Origin: Bradyrhizobium barranii subsp. barranii
Lineage (GTDB): Bacteria; Pseudomonadota; Alphaproteobacteria; Rhizobiales; Xanthobacteraceae
Assembly (NCBI RefSeq): GCF_017565645.3
Contig: NZ_CP086137.1
Location: 253,869 to 317,868, forward strand
Length of the DNA stretch: 64,000 bases
Direction: 5' to 3'
Below the pieces are notes generated by a model. The model was not told the origin of the DNA, ran no database searches, and saw nothing but the letters and a program-made list of their open reading frames with translations. The position numbers were made by a program, and so were the translations under genes. Positions 53,098 to 62,403 of this stretch are shown piece by piece (the stretch's first letter is position 1; each line of letters begins with the position of its first letter).

Positions 53098-53150
53098 GCG
53101 CAGGAATCATAATCCTGGGGTCGGGGGCTCGAGTCCCTCTCCCGCTACCA
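53098..53150 (+). tRNA. 3' fragment of an elongator tRNA-Met gene
   Basis: AGGAATCATAATCCT is an anticodon arm with CAT, followed by GGGGGCTCGAGTCCCTC (T arm) and CCCGCTACCA. The D arm and 5' acceptor strand are missing; the sequence to the left is the relaxase 3' end. Such tRNA 3' ends are typical integration scars. Confidence 0.75.
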
Positions 53151-53321
53151 ATTCCAGCGTAACCCTTTGATTTTCCAGACTTGGCCGACCGATGTTTCGA
53201 GGCGAGGGATGTCTCATTGATACATCCTCAACGGTCGCGGATCAATTCTCGCCGTGAACGATCAACATCGGGCGCGGAGAGCCGGCGTGCGGGCTGCGAT
53301 TTGCGAAAGTGTGGCGGGTTA

Positions 53322-53351
53322 ACGGGGGTTCGAATCCCTTCCTCTCCGCCA
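53322..53351 (+). tRNA. 3' fragment of a tRNA-Ser gene
   Basis: GGGGGTTCGAATCCCTTC plus CTCTCCGCCA is a T arm, acceptor strand and CCA end of tRNA-Ser type. The 5' part cannot be folded into a full tRNA. It lies directly upstream of a P4-type integrase remnant, the classic attachment-site position. Confidence 0.7.
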
Positions 53352-53460
53352 GTATATTGTTCTCCTCTGTTCGTAGTCATTCGGACTCCACAGCAAAATC
53401 AGTGACTTGCGCCGAAAAGCTGTACTTCGCAGTTCGTCGGTGTTCTTCCTAATCTGCTCA

Positions 53461-54138
53461 CTAACCGTAGTTTTTACCCGTGGGTTCGGAGGACGGCTCA
53501 AACCACTCGACATAGAACGCCAAACCAAGCCCGGCAAATACGCTGATGGTGCTGGGCTCTAATTGATCATCACCGGCCCAACATCGAAGAGCTGGTCATA
53601 CAGATATTGGAAAGACGGCAAAGAGCGCTGGCACGGCCTGGGCTCGTTGAAGGACGTGTCGCTCAAGGACGCACGTCTTGCGCGCGATGCGGCTCGGCTG
53701 CGCGTAAAGGGCGATCGCAGCACCGCCGGCGTGGATATCGTGCAGGAGAGGCGAAAAGCACGCGACGAAATGAAAGCCGTCGAGGCAAAGGTTGTGTTGC
53801 CGACGTTCGAAGAATGCGCGGAAGCCTACATCCGGGCGAACTGGTCGAGCTGGAGCGAGAAGCATCGCGATCAGTGGCCGTCCTCGCTCAAGCGCTACGC
53901 ATACGGACGTGTAACGGTGCACGGATTCCGGTCGACCTTCGCAACTTGGGCCGAGGAATGCACCGACTATCCGGATGGCGTACGCGAAGCTGCACTGGCC
54001 CACAAATACAAGAGCGAGACGACCGCAGCCTATCAACGAGGTCAAAAGCTCGAAAAGCGCCGGGCGCTAATGAAGGATTGGGCCGTATTCCTGACCGGCG
54101 CCAATGTGACCCAATTTGAGGACCGGAGGACAGGATAG
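53461..54138 (+). pseudogene. P4-type integrase with nonsense codon and internal deletion
   Basis: The frame reads KPGKYADGAGL, a TAA stop at 53560-53562 where relatives have Tyr (GLYL), then LIITGPTSKSWSYRYWKDGK and LGSLKDVSLKDARLARDAAR, the P4 integrase N-terminal domain. After residues matching EECAEAYIRANWSSWSEKHR the sequence jumps to RVTVHGFRSTFATWAEE, the catalytic HGFR motif, and ALAHKYKSETTAAYQRG with the Tyr. About 150-180 middle residues, including the first catalytic Arg, are gone. Confidence 0.85.
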
Positions 54139-54715
54139 GCCGTCGAGCCAACAGTGAGGGTCAAAAGCGTTGGTTGCGTCCGATCCAAGGCTCCCGGTCT
54201 GCCCCAAGAGTAGCAGGGTCTCGGCAAACGGCCGGCTCAAGGCCAGAAGCGGAATTGGTGTCAAAGCCAGACAAGCCGAGACTGGATTGCATGTGAGCGA
54301 GGGGCTGCGGTTCCCGGGCTCGCAGGCACCGAAGTAGCTCGCACAACAAAGAAGGACCGCTGTCGTCCACAGCGGCCCCTCACGCTTTCCGGGTTTCAAT
54401 AATTCCGAAATGAAATGGCTTAACCAGCCCCGGAATGCCACTTTGTCCCGGTTAATAAATCCTTTCCATAACCTATGTGAATCGCGCGCCCCTAATTCTT
54501 GAGTGGAGGCCGCCTTGTTCGGATTAGCCACCGGCGGCACTGGATCCTGAGGCGGCCGGTGCACGACGTAAGGATTGCTCGGCGGTGTGGGGCTATCCGT
54601 ACAAGCGAGGCCACCTCCTGGAGCTCCGGCGCAGCAAGATTCGGGGAGCGATCCACCATCAACGTGGTGGCTTGGAGAGCGGGAGGTCCCTAGGAACTTT
54701 CGGAGGTGCAACCCA
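54139..54715. other. No gene recognised
   Basis: A long minus frame runs through most of the region, but it has no motif and a composition like random GC-rich DNA. No RNA or repeat was found. The end must hold the promoter of the exported-protein gene. Confidence 0.3.
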
Positions 54716-55096
54716 TTGAGCGGTCATTCAAGTAGAGGACAGCTCTTGAACCACATCGCCGTTATCTTGATCTTGCTCGTTGGCGGCTCTTCGCTCGCTT
54801 CGGCCCAGAGTGCGAGTGGATCGAGCAGCAGCGGCTCGGCGGCGAGTGGAACTGCGACCACCGGCTCGAAAGGTTATGCGGGCGGCACCCTATCGACTGG
54901 GCATACCATAAGCGGCACTGCGGGCTACTCCAGTCCCAACGTGGGCAACCCGCTCAGCCACGCAGCGACCGGCGACGTGGATGCTTCCTCGGTTAGTCCG
55001 GCTCCAACTTCCCACGACAACGCGGTGGACACGCCCGCCGCCGAACGCGCCATAAAGAACCTGGGCAACACCGACATCGGCATTCTCAAGAAGTAA
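54716..55096 (+). CDS. Secreted Ser/Gly-rich protein of unknown function
   Basis: TTG at 54716 is chosen because GGAGGTG lies 7-9 bp before it; TTG at 54746 is a second choice. The 126-residue product has a signal peptide (LLNHIAVILILLVGGSSLAS, then AQ) and a low-complexity mature part rich in Ser, Gly, Thr and Ala (ASGSSSSGSAASGTATTGSK, then GYAGGTLSTG). No domain is seen. It may sit in the periplasm or outside. Confidence 0.6.
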   Translation: MSGHSSRGQLLNHIAVILILLVGGSSLASAQSASGSSSSGSAASGTATTGSKGYAGGTLSTGHTISGTAGYSSPNVGNPLSHAATGDVDASSVSPAPTSHDNAVDTPAAERAIKNLGNTDIGILKK

Positions 55097-55188
55097 TACA
55101 TGCTGCGCAGCCTGCGTGAGGCCGAGCGTTTTCTTCCCTGGCGATCCTGCGAGGCCGATCGCGGCCCGGCAGGAATATAGGTGGAGGC

Positions 55189-55427
55189 ATGAGCAAGACG
55201 GTGCTTGTCTGCGCGGCCCTGACACCGCTCCATTTGGCCGATAATCTCGCCGGGCGGTGCGCCGATTGCGGCTGCGGCGTTCAGTATCGCCCGCATGCGC
55301 CTGCCGACGCGCGCAAGCTGTGCTTTGAATACGCGCTGCCGTCCCTTGAAGAGAACGACACCAAGCTCGTCACCACCCGCGCATGGTCGAGGATTTCCCC
55401 GCCTACATGCCAAAGAAGCGGCACTGA
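55189..55427 (+). pseudogene. Small Cys-containing conserved protein, frameshifted
   Basis: MSKTVLVCAALTPLHLADNL, then GRCADCGCGVQYRPHAPADA with a zinc-knuckle pattern, is a small protein of rhizobial islands. Near 55375 the frame changes, and the other frame ends MPKKRH at 55427. The natural product would have about 78 residues. Confidence 0.55.
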
Positions 55428-55673
55428 TGATCACGGAGGTGCTCGCCAGATCAAAGGGCCGAACTACACCGCCGGGATCGTGCTGTCCCACGACGTGGTG
55501 GTCGAGACGGCACCCATCGTCCGCTGGCGATCCTCAACCTGCAAGGCATCTCCGATCTCGAGGCGCTGCATTCCGGCCAGTACAATGAGGAGTACGTGGG
55601 GGGCGGCACGAGGTTAGAGGAATTGCGTACCGTCGCGGTTGCACCGGCGCGTTGCATTGAAGGCGGCGCATGA
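55427..55673 (+). pseudogene. Small conserved hypothetical protein, frameshifted
   Basis: The pieces IKGPNYTAGIVLSHDVVVET (with APIVRW) and LAILNLQGISDLEALHSGQY lie in different frames. Start overlap TGATG with the preceding gene and stop overlap ATGA with the next show an originally coupled cluster. Function unknown. Confidence 0.5.
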
Positions 55674-55747
55674 AAGTCATAGTTGATGAAACCGGCGAGA
55701 TCATAGAGCTGGCCCCGGTTGTTTGGACAGCGCCCCGCTGGATTTAA
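55670..55747 (+). CDS. Very small protein (25 aa)
   Basis: ATGA overlap with the upstream gene; encodes MKVIVDETGEIIELAPVVWT and a short end. Its last codons fall in the possible IS3 end, so it may be truncated. Confidence 0.4.
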   Translation: MKVIVDETGEIIELAPVVWTAPRWI

Positions 55748-55850
55748 GTGGATTCCTGCCGGGTTATGCTGAACGCGGGGCTTTACGGTTTTGTCGTTGC
55801 GTCGGGAGGGCGTAGCCCGACCAGAGCGACGACAAAACCGTCGGCGACGG

Positions 55851-56678
55851 TCATGCGGCCATCACCATAGCTTGCGTGCCGAAGTAAGCCTCGTCGGGCG
55901 TGCGCCCGTCAAGGCTCGAGTGAGGGCGTCCCTGATTGTAGAAGGCCAGATACTTGGCAATTGACGCTAGCGCCTCGGACACGCTGTCGTAGGCGCGGAG
56001 ATAAACTTCTTCGTATTTGACCGTGCGCCAGAGCCGCTCGACAAACACGTTGTCGCGCCAGGCGCCCTTGCCGTCCATGCTGATGGCGATCTTCGCGTCC
56101 AGCAGCACATCGGTGAACTCGAGGCTGGTGAACTGGCTGCCCTGATCCGTGTTGAAAATCTCGGGCCTGCCGTGCTTCGCCAACGCCTCCTGGACCGCTT
56201 CGACGCAGAAGGCCGCCTCCATTGTGATCGAGACGCGATGGGCCAGGACCCGTCGGCTGAACACATCGACGACCGCCGCGAGATAGACGAAGCCACGCCG
56301 CATCGGAATGTAGGTGATGTCCATTGCCCACGCATGGTCGGGCCGCTCGATCTTCAATCCGCGCAACAGGTACGGGTAGATCTTGTGACCCGGAGCCGGC
56401 TTGCTCGTGTTCGGGCGACGATAGACCGCCTCGATCCGCATGCGCTTCATCAGCGTCGCGATGTGGCGGCGACCGGAGTATACGCCCTCCCGCCGCAGCA
56501 ACGATCGCAGCATACGCGCTCCCGCGAAGGGATAATCGAGATGCAGCTCATCGAGCCGACGCATCAAGGCAAGGTCCTCGGCCGAAACTGGCCGAGGTTC
56601 ATAGTAGACCGTGCTGCGAGCCAGCTTCAGGACCTTCGCCTGGCGCACGATAGAAAGATCATGATCGCGGTCGATCAT
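55851..56678 (-). CDS. IS3-family OrfB transposase
   Basis: The 275-residue protein has HTH_21-type MRRLDELHLDYPFAGARMLR, then WAMDITYIPMRRGFVYLAAV with the first Asp, FNTDQGSQFTSLEFTDVLLD (second Asp) and DNVFVERLWRTVKYEEVYLR with Glu. It is complete and overlaps orfA by 4 bp, as expected for programmed frameshifting between them. Confidence 0.92.
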   Translation of the reverse strand: MIDRDHDLSIVRQAKVLKLARSTVYYEPRPVSAEDLALMRRLDELHLDYPFAGARMLRSLLRREGVYSGRRHIATLMKRMRIEAVYRRPNTSKPAPGHKIYPYLLRGLKIERPDHAWAMDITYIPMRRGFVYLAAVVDVFSRRVLAHRVSITMEAAFCVEAVQEALAKHGRPEIFNTDQGSQFTSLEFTDVLLDAKIAISMDGKGAWRDNVFVERLWRTVKYEEVYLRAYDSVSEALASIAKYLAFYNQGRPHSSLDGRTPDEAYFGTQAMVMAA

Positions 56679-56974
56679 CGCTTTGCGCTCAGCAGGCCCG
56701 CCTTGGTGAGCGCGCCGGACAAAAAATCGTTTTCCAACGCCAGCTCGCCGATCTTGGCATGTAACGCCTTCAAATCGACCGGCGTCTCGGCCGATGTCTT
56801 GTCATGCCCAAACACGCCGGCGGCGCCTTCCAGGAGCTGGTTTTTCCAGATCGTGATCTGGTTCGGATGAACATCAAACAGCTGCGCCAGCTCCGCCAGT
56901 GTCTTGTCGCCTTTGACCGCAGCCAAAGCAACCTTCGCCTTGAATGCCGGAGAATGCGTCCGGCGGCTCTTTAG
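56675..56974 (-). pseudogene. IS3-family OrfA, start codon lost
   Basis: From about 56974 the frame reads KSRRTHSPAFKAKVALAAVK, then AELAQLFDVHPNQITIWKNQ, the HTH of IS3 OrfA, and ends with LGALxKAGLL-type sequence. Upstream there is no ATG/GTG in frame; only an internal ATG at 56926 would cut off part of the HTH. Confidence 0.75.
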
Positions 56975-57120
56975 TCGGCCACCATCGCCTCGCGGTGGCG
57001 GGCAGCATGGGTAAAAGACTGTTCTGGCGAGATACCGGCGAACCTGTGGAGCTTGATCACTTCTTCAAGCATTGTGACCGCTGTAGGAGAAGGACACGAC
57101 ACCAAGGTCGGATCACTGCA

Positions 57121-57381
57121 ATGTTGAACTGGATGCTCCTGGCGCTAGAAAGCAATCGCGTAATCGAGCTGCGGATTGCGAAGCTCATGCGCGGCGGCAA
57201 AGCTGCCCAACGTGAAGCCCTCCGCATGGTCAGTGAGAAAATGCTTGCGGCCGCGAAGACCGGCACCAGCCTGATGGCTGGCGCTTCCGCCGACCAGATT
57301 GTTGAGCAATATCGAAGAAAGGTGGCGGCAAACGTCAAACGGCTCAGTCAGAAGCGAACGCGCAAACGAAAATCCCGCTGA
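57121..57381 (+). CDS. Conserved hypothetical protein (86 aa)
   Basis: The core is MLNWMLLALESNRVIELRIA, KLMRGGKAAQREALRMVSEK and AGASADQIVEQYRRKVAANV, a helical protein found in Bradyrhizobium-type genomes. ATG at 57121 is the first that starts at the conserved part; the open frame goes back to 56944 over the IS edge. The function is unknown. Confidence 0.65.
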   Translation: MLNWMLLALESNRVIELRIAKLMRGGKAAQREALRMVSEKMLAAAKTGTSLMAGASADQIVEQYRRKVAANVKRLSQKRTRKRKSR

Positions 57382-57477
57382 ATTAGCGCTGGGAAGGGCC
57401 CCAGGGGGCGAGCCCTGAGGCCGCAAGAGCGGCTTGCCTTAGCCGCTGCTCTTCTGTTGTTGGACCGGTCCACCCAG

Positions 57478-58077
57478 TTAGTGTGGGGTCCGATCCATAG
57501 TTTGTTTGATCTGTTTTCCGGTATCGTCGACCATCTTGAGCGATAAGTCGGCGATACGACGGCCGCTTTCCAGCGCGGTCTCTACCGTCTCCCGCGCCAT
57601 ATCACTTTGCACGGCCGCGAAGTCCTGTGGAGTTCGGCACGTCCACAACCTGTTCATATTGGCGATGTGCCTCTCAAATTGTTGCCGAACCATCTGGAGG
57701 CACTCTTGAGACACTCCCCCAATCACTTTGGCGGCGGCTGTACCACTGTAAAGGAGCGTCTGCGCGTTGCGAGCTGACCGTTCGGTTGCCTCCGTTAACT
57801 TCTGCGCATCTTCTCCAGATAAGCCGAGCGTGCGACTAAACTGCTCGCTAGACCGTCCCATTACCGTGGTCGCCGCCTCGAGGCCGGACCGCCAGGTTTG
57901 CTGTAACGTCTCAACATTTTGCTTGAGCGTATCAGCGCTCGCCCGTGCCACTTGATCTCCGGCTTCAGCCGCAGCTTGCCCGATGCGCGTTGTCTGCTCA
58001 ACTGCCGTCTCGCCCGTACGGCGGGCTGCGTCTTCCATGTGTTGTGTCGATCTCTCTTCCGGACGCGGGTTTGCCAT
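57478..58077 (-). CDS. Phasin family protein
   Basis: The 199-residue protein is helical, with ASADTLKQNVETLQQTWRSG, FSRTLGLSGEDAQKLTEATE and HIANMNRLWTCRTPQDFAAV followed by QSDMARETVETALESGRRIA, the conserved phasin_2 blocks. Phasins coat polyhydroxyalkanoate granules. This one may also be a general storage/stress helical protein. No phaC or phaR lies nearby. Confidence 0.8.
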   Translation of the reverse strand: MANPRPEERSTQHMEDAARRTGETAVEQTTRIGQAAAEAGDQVARASADTLKQNVETLQQTWRSGLEAATTVMGRSSEQFSRTLGLSGEDAQKLTEATERSARNAQTLLYSGTAAAKVIGGVSQECLQMVRQQFERHIANMNRLWTCRTPQDFAAVQSDMARETVETALESGRRIADLSLKMVDDTGKQIKQTMDRTPH

Positions 58078-58283
58078 CTTTAGATCTCCAATGATTGTGT
58101 TGATGACTTGCCTCAGCCCTTCCCGAGCAACGTGATCGGGGTGAGACCGTTCCTAGGCTGGCCATCTTTCCGCGTACTTGATGTCGTTCAGGGCCGACGG
58201 GCGACATGTTCAGCGAGACTGACTTGTTCCCGGCGCAATTTGCGGGCTACTCACGCAGGCGGCAGATGTATTTGTGCGTTGAT

Positions 58284-58415
58284 CTATCGCGAGCCGGAGA
58301 GGCCGACCGTACGGGCGTGGGGCATGAGGTCGGCAGTCTTGGTCACGTACAGGCCGGTCGCGCCTAGAAGCAATAACAGCGCCGAGGCGATGATGGCGAG
58401 GAAGATGCGATCCAT
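58284..58415 (-). CDS. Small membrane protein (43 aa)
   Basis: ATG at 58415 encodes MDRIFLAIIASALLLLLGAT followed by GLYVTKTADLM, giving one hydrophobic helix and a short polar tail. It is too short for a domain. The frame and composition favour a real membrane peptide. Confidence 0.5.
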   Translation of the reverse strand: MDRIFLAIIASALLLLLGATGLYVTKTADLMPHARTVGLSGSR

Positions 58416-59153
58416 GGGCGTTCACCGTGGGATAGCGCTCGGCGCAGATAAGCACCAGTCCCCGTGCGGCGGCCGGACCCCAGCCAGCTGTGACCACGAC
58501 TGGGTCCACGCTTGATGGTCGGAGCGCCTGTTCAATGCCGGTTCATTAGCAATCGTTCCTAACCCGAACTTAGGACGATTTCCCCAGCACATCTGGCATC
58601 TAAAGGCATCAAGGAATGGTACGAAGGTTTTACTACTTGCCCTGTTGTTTGATCGACCACAGCCGGTAGGCTTCCTCGATGTGCCGGGTGCAGTTATATC
58701 TGGAGGTCCGTTGCCTTGGCCCGCGACATCGAGCCGGTCACTGTGACCGCGCTTGCCGACGTGGCGCGCACCGTCATGCATCTCCGGCACGGGCCGCTGC
58801 TCCTGTTCGAGGTGTTGTCGCGCACCGCTGGAGCATGTCCTTGGTGTGCATGTTCGTAAGGTCGTCAGCTTCGGTCTATTTTGGTGCGGCCTTCGGCGAT
58901 CTCCCTCGCCAGCTCTTCAAGCGCCGCATGAACCGTCTGTTGCGTCAGCGGGTAGTGAGTAAAAGTCAGTATGAGCTTTCCACTGGCACAGTCGCTGAGC
59001 ATTAGAAAAGGCCAAGGCGATGGCGATGGGATCGATCGATGCGCCGTGCCGGCAGATGCCCGGAGCGAACCAGCTTCTTTCCGAGCCGTCGCCTTATTTC
59101 CACGGGGAGCAAAAGTTCCGCGTATTGCGTGCCCTTGGCTTGACCAAGTCTCG
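58416..59153. other. Mostly unassigned DNA
   Basis: A + frame from TTG 58716 to 58859 reads LARDIEPVTVTALADVARTV, looks coding and follows GGAGG, but has no family. Nothing else is recognised in the 738 bp. Confidence 0.3.
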
Positions 59154-59438
59154 TCATGCGTCCTGCCTCTTGCAGCGTAGCTTCACCGAGCGGGGATCGT
59201 CCGGGCGGCCGGCGGTGGTGACGATGGTCTTCGTGTGGCACTTCGCGCAACTCACGACGTAGTAGCCGCAGCGCTTGGCCGGGTAGGGCAGGCTGGTCTT
59301 GCAGCCCTTGCCCATGCCGCCGGTCAGATCGATGTCCGTCCCGGTCGGGAAGTCCAGGTTCGGCGGCTGCGTCGGGTCGTGGCCGCGATCGACCCAGTGG
59401 ACGTGGATCGTCGGCGTCTCATGTGGCCGCTTGCTCAT
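59154..59438 (-). CDS. Small zinc-ribbon-like hypothetical protein (94 aa)
   Basis: The protein starts MSKRPHETPTIHVHWVDRGH and ends with YYVVSCAKCHTKTIVTTAGR and LRCKRQDA, with Cys pairs that could bind zinc. It overlaps the upstream coiled-coil gene by 20 bp. Similar proteins occur on rhizobial accessory DNA. Confidence 0.65.
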   Translation of the reverse strand: MSKRPHETPTIHVHWVDRGHDPTQPPNLDFPTGTDIDLTGGMGKGCKTSLPYPAKRCGYYVVSCAKCHTKTIVTTAGRPDDPRSVKLRCKRQDA

Positions 59439-59625
59439 GGCGAGCCTCCAGCTCTGTGATGCGCGCGTGCAGGCGCGCGTTTTCGGCGATCGATTCCGAA
59501 AGCTGACGGGCTAGGGCGCAGTCCACGCGGACAAAGCGCTCTGAGACCCTGACGCGATTGGTCAGCAGCGCCACCTCGGCCTCCAGCTCGGCGATCCGAC
59601 CCTTCGCCAGTTCCAGATCATCCAT
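59419..59625 (-). CDS. Coiled-coil protein (68 aa)
   Basis: ATG at 59625 follows GGAGGAG and begins MDDLELAKGRIAELEAEVAL, with heptad hydrophobic residues through NARLHARITELEARHEQAAT. A longer frame extends upstream without a stop, but the strong ribosome-binding site supports this start. The function is unknown. Confidence 0.6.
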   Translation of the reverse strand: MDDLELAKGRIAELEAEVALLTNRVRVSERFVRVDCALARQLSESIAENARLHARITELEARHEQAAT

Positions 59626-60301
59626 GCGCTCCTCCGGGTGGCAGAAGTCCTTGTGAAAGCCCTGCGGCGACTTGGTGTCGTCACGCTTGACGATCCACGA
59701 GTGATGGTCACGGCCTTCGCCGACGATCCGGCCGCGCAGCTCCACCGGCATGGCGCGGGTCTGCGCCTGTGACAGGCGGAGGTGCGTGGTCTTGTAGGGA
59801 AGAAAGGCGGGCCTGCCTTGCGTGATCCGCGACTTGTTCAGGGCGGAAAGATCGACCGGGCGTGTCTCGATGGCATTGCGGCTGTTCATCATGCAGATGA
59901 CCGTCTCGCGCAAACTGCGGCTCGCCCTCGATGTCCGGCTCCCAGCTGGCCTTGACCACATAGTGCTTGAAGCGATCGAGCAGGGCTTCGCTCTGCAAGG
60001 CCTGTTTGGCGTACCAGCCCATGAAGCTGACCGCGTGTGGACTGACCCACCTGATCATATGCTTGTCCAGCTCGATCAGCGCCTGTCGCTCGCTCTGCAG
60101 CTTGGCGAGGCGGCCAACCAGCCGCGCTCGATCGCGTATTTCAACCCGGCGCCGAACTCGCGCCCGCTGCCCTCCAGCCCGATTATGAACAGCGCGTTGA
60201 TCCGCTCGATGTAGATGCGGCCGTCCTGCACGGCCGCGACGTTGGCTGCGAGCTCGAGGAGCTTCCGGGTCCGCGTAGAGGCGTTGTTCGGTGTGCTTCA
60301 T
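59626..60301 (-). pseudogene. Conserved hypothetical protein with several frameshifts
   Basis: Starting at ATG 60301 (ATGA overlap with the preceding gene) the segments MKHTEQRLYADPE, KLLELAANVAAVQDGRIYIE, LKYAIERGWL, HMIRWVSPHAVSFMGWYAKQ and RPVDLSALNKSRITQGRPAF lie in three frames but join in order. At least three frameshifts are needed. The normal protein would have about 220 residues. Function unknown. Confidence 0.55.
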
Positions 60302-60763
60302 CGGCGTGTCCCATTGGCCGCCTGCGCGGCGGTGATGTGTGCGCGGTGCGGGTAGCTCTCCGCCGGTTTCCAGCTGTCGAATGTCGTCCGGCAGCCGCAG
60401 CGCATCAGTGTGCTGCGGATCTCGGTATCGAGCTTCTCGCCGCGCGCGCTTGGCCGCAACCTCGGCCCGCCAGTCCCGGTCTTGGCGCCATTCGGCGAAG
60501 GCGGTGTCTGGATGGTGAGCCGCAACTCGGATCACGCGGACTCGAAAGCCTCACGCGCGGCTTCGAAGGTGGCGTTTGCCCATCCGCCCGGTGCCCGGCT
60601 CCATGCCGGGATAGAGGCCGACCGACCAACCCCATTGATCGGCGTGCACGGGCACGCCGGCGCGCGCGCCGATAGCACCGATGCGGATGTCGGTGAAGCA
60701 GATCTGCCAGGTCTCCTCGTGCGGATTTTCGGGTCGGCGGCGAGTGAGGGCGGTGTTGATCAT
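60298..60763 (-). pseudogene. Conserved hypothetical protein, frameshifted with a nonsense codon
   Basis: ATG at 60763 begins MINTALTRRRPENPHEETWQ and continues GWSVGLYPGMEPGTGRMGKR. The frame then shifts; the following frame has ATFEAAREAFESA, a TGA, and MRLTIQ-type sequence ending PAESYPHRAHITAAQAANGT at 60298. It is the upstream partner of the preceding pseudogene (ATGA overlap). Confidence 0.55.
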
Positions 60764-61075
60764 GGCGACAGGATAGGGGCTAGCCGAGCCTTGAGCCAGT
60801 CGCTGGGGCTTGCGCGTGGTCTTGGGCCAAGCCCAATAGGTTGGTCAATAGGCTGCCCAGAACCCTGATTGCGGCCTTCGTGTCGTTCGTCATCCGCGAA
60901 TGCGTGTTCATCAAAGGATACGGCTGGCGCTAGGGCGGCTAGAACGCCGCGGATAACAATGAGGCCGCTTCACGCTTGCTGAGCGCTTTGCTACAATGCG
61001 CTTGCGGTCGTCAGTCCGGATCGCAATTCGGAAGCTCAGCTCCCGGCTCACAAGGTCGGCGGTGTTTTCGTTGGA
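60764..61075. other. Gene-free gap
   Basis: No coding signal, RNA or repeat recognised in 312 bp. Confidence 0.3.
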
Positions 61076-61288
61076 CTAACCGTCTCGGCGCGGAATGCCG
61101 ATGCTATCGCAAGCGAGTGCGAATGACTCTTTCGCCTCAGCATCTTCAAAGCAAAAGCGCTTTCCGACCTCTACGTGATCAATCCACCAATCGGCTTTGG
61201 CTCCTTTTGCGATGCGGGAAGCTTCACCGCGTAACAGGTCCAATTGTCTTCCGGCAGCACGAACGATCAAACAATTTTCCTTGGCCAT
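61076..61288 (-). CDS. Small hypothetical protein (70 aa)
   Basis: From ATG 61288 the protein reads MAKENCLIVRAAGRQLDLLR, WWIDHVEVGKRFCFEDAEAK and SFALACDSIGIPRRDG. It has mixed helix/strand pattern and two Cys. A GGATGG lies just upstream. Family unknown. Confidence 0.45.
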   Translation of the reverse strand: MAKENCLIVRAAGRQLDLLRGEASRIAKGAKADWWIDHVEVGKRFCFEDAEAKESFALACDSIGIPRRDG

Positions 61289-61406
61289 GATGCCATCCAT
61301 AAAATGCCCCAGATCAAGGCCGCAGCAGGAGGGCCGCTGCGGCCTCATTGTCGAAAAAATCCGGGTGAAAAGATCTAAGTGAAATATGTAGCCAGCCCCG
61401 GTGAGA

Positions 61407-62403
61407 TCATCCTACTGCAGCGCTCCCAGCTTGCTGTATGATCCATTTCACAATCGGCTGGATGCCCAACATAGGTGAGGGAAGGCCCGCCGGGGCTGGC
61501 TGAGCTGGCGGGCCTTCAACCCCAAGCACAAGGCCGCGTTTGTCCCCACGGCCCCGTCCCGAAACAGAAGAATGCCCCTGCTTATTCAACGAGCCGCTAA
61601 GACGGCTCAGGAACCTTCTCAGGTACGGAGCATTTTTGAGTCGCTTCTGGCCTTTCCCCGTAGGTCGGAAGCTAAGTGACAGCACGGCCCCAGCTTGCCA
61701 ATGGCCCTCATATTGGAGACGCTCCGCAGCTGTTAGCAGCTCGGGATTGATCGTAGTTGCTCCGATTGCGCTGCGGATCTGGCGCATCGATTTTCGGACG
61801 GCATCGAGGTAGGCCCGGCTGGCGTTCTCCATCAAATGCCAACGATCTGCGACCTGTACCGCGTGCGGCAGGGCCTTTGCTGCGGCTTCGCCATATCCTC
61901 CGCCGCGGTCGCGGGCGACGATCGCGATCGTGGGATGGGCGGCGAGCCAGGCCTGGGCGGTCGCGGGCTCACGGTCCGGCAGCAGGGTGACCACCCGGCG
62001 CCTTTCCAGGTTGCAGATGATGCTGGCGTATCGGTGATTGCGCCGCCAGGCCCAATTATCAATGCCGATAATCCTGAGCGGGTCAGCCGGCGGACGGCTA
62101 TGGCGTCGAACCACGCGAAGGAGCGTATCCTTGCTCACCGGCAGCATCAGCCGTTTTGCGAAGCCTGCCGCCGGTCGTCCGCCAAGAGCCAGACCGAGGT
62201 GATGGACAATGGAGTCCAGCCTCGCCGTGCGTCGCGCTGATGGAGCCAGCACCCCTTCGTCGAAGCGCTCAGTAAAGATTTGGCGCCCGCACAGGACGGC
62301 GTCGCAGCGGAAGCGGCGGGCGACCACCAGGAGCTGTACGATCCGCCCCGAAAGCGGGAGGTCAGTCACGCGTCGCCGATACCGGCTATTGTGTTTCGGC
62401 ATG
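61407..62403 (-). pseudogene. ISL3-family transposase, both ends truncated
   Basis: HNSRYRRRVTDLPLSGRIVQ, the zinc/HTH start of ISL3 transposases, is followed by RRFRCDAVLCGRQIFTERF, LRIIGIDNWAWRRNHRYASI (first Asp), IVARDRGGGYGEAAAKALPH (second Asp) and VQVADRWHLMENASRAYLDA. The Cys-rich N-terminus stops where IS21-like DNA begins (62404). The C-terminal third has no ISL3 resemblance after LRRFLSRLSG. It is inactive. Confidence 0.8.

Larger units (their letters stand above)
55724..56974 (-). mobile_element. IS3-family element, right end missing
   Basis: The genes orfA and orfB are present on the minus strand. A left end TGGACAGCGCCCCGCTGG at 55724 is plausible, but no matching inverted end is seen beyond orfA, and orfA lacks its start. 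The element therefore seems truncated near 56975. Confidence 0.65.

Noticed and set aside
53274..53351. Complete tRNA-Ser gene
   Set aside because: Only the T arm and acceptor 3' strand are convincing; the D and anticodon arms do not fold.
54067..54711. A 214-residue minus frame next to the integrase
   Set aside because: Overlaps the integrase, no motif, random composition.
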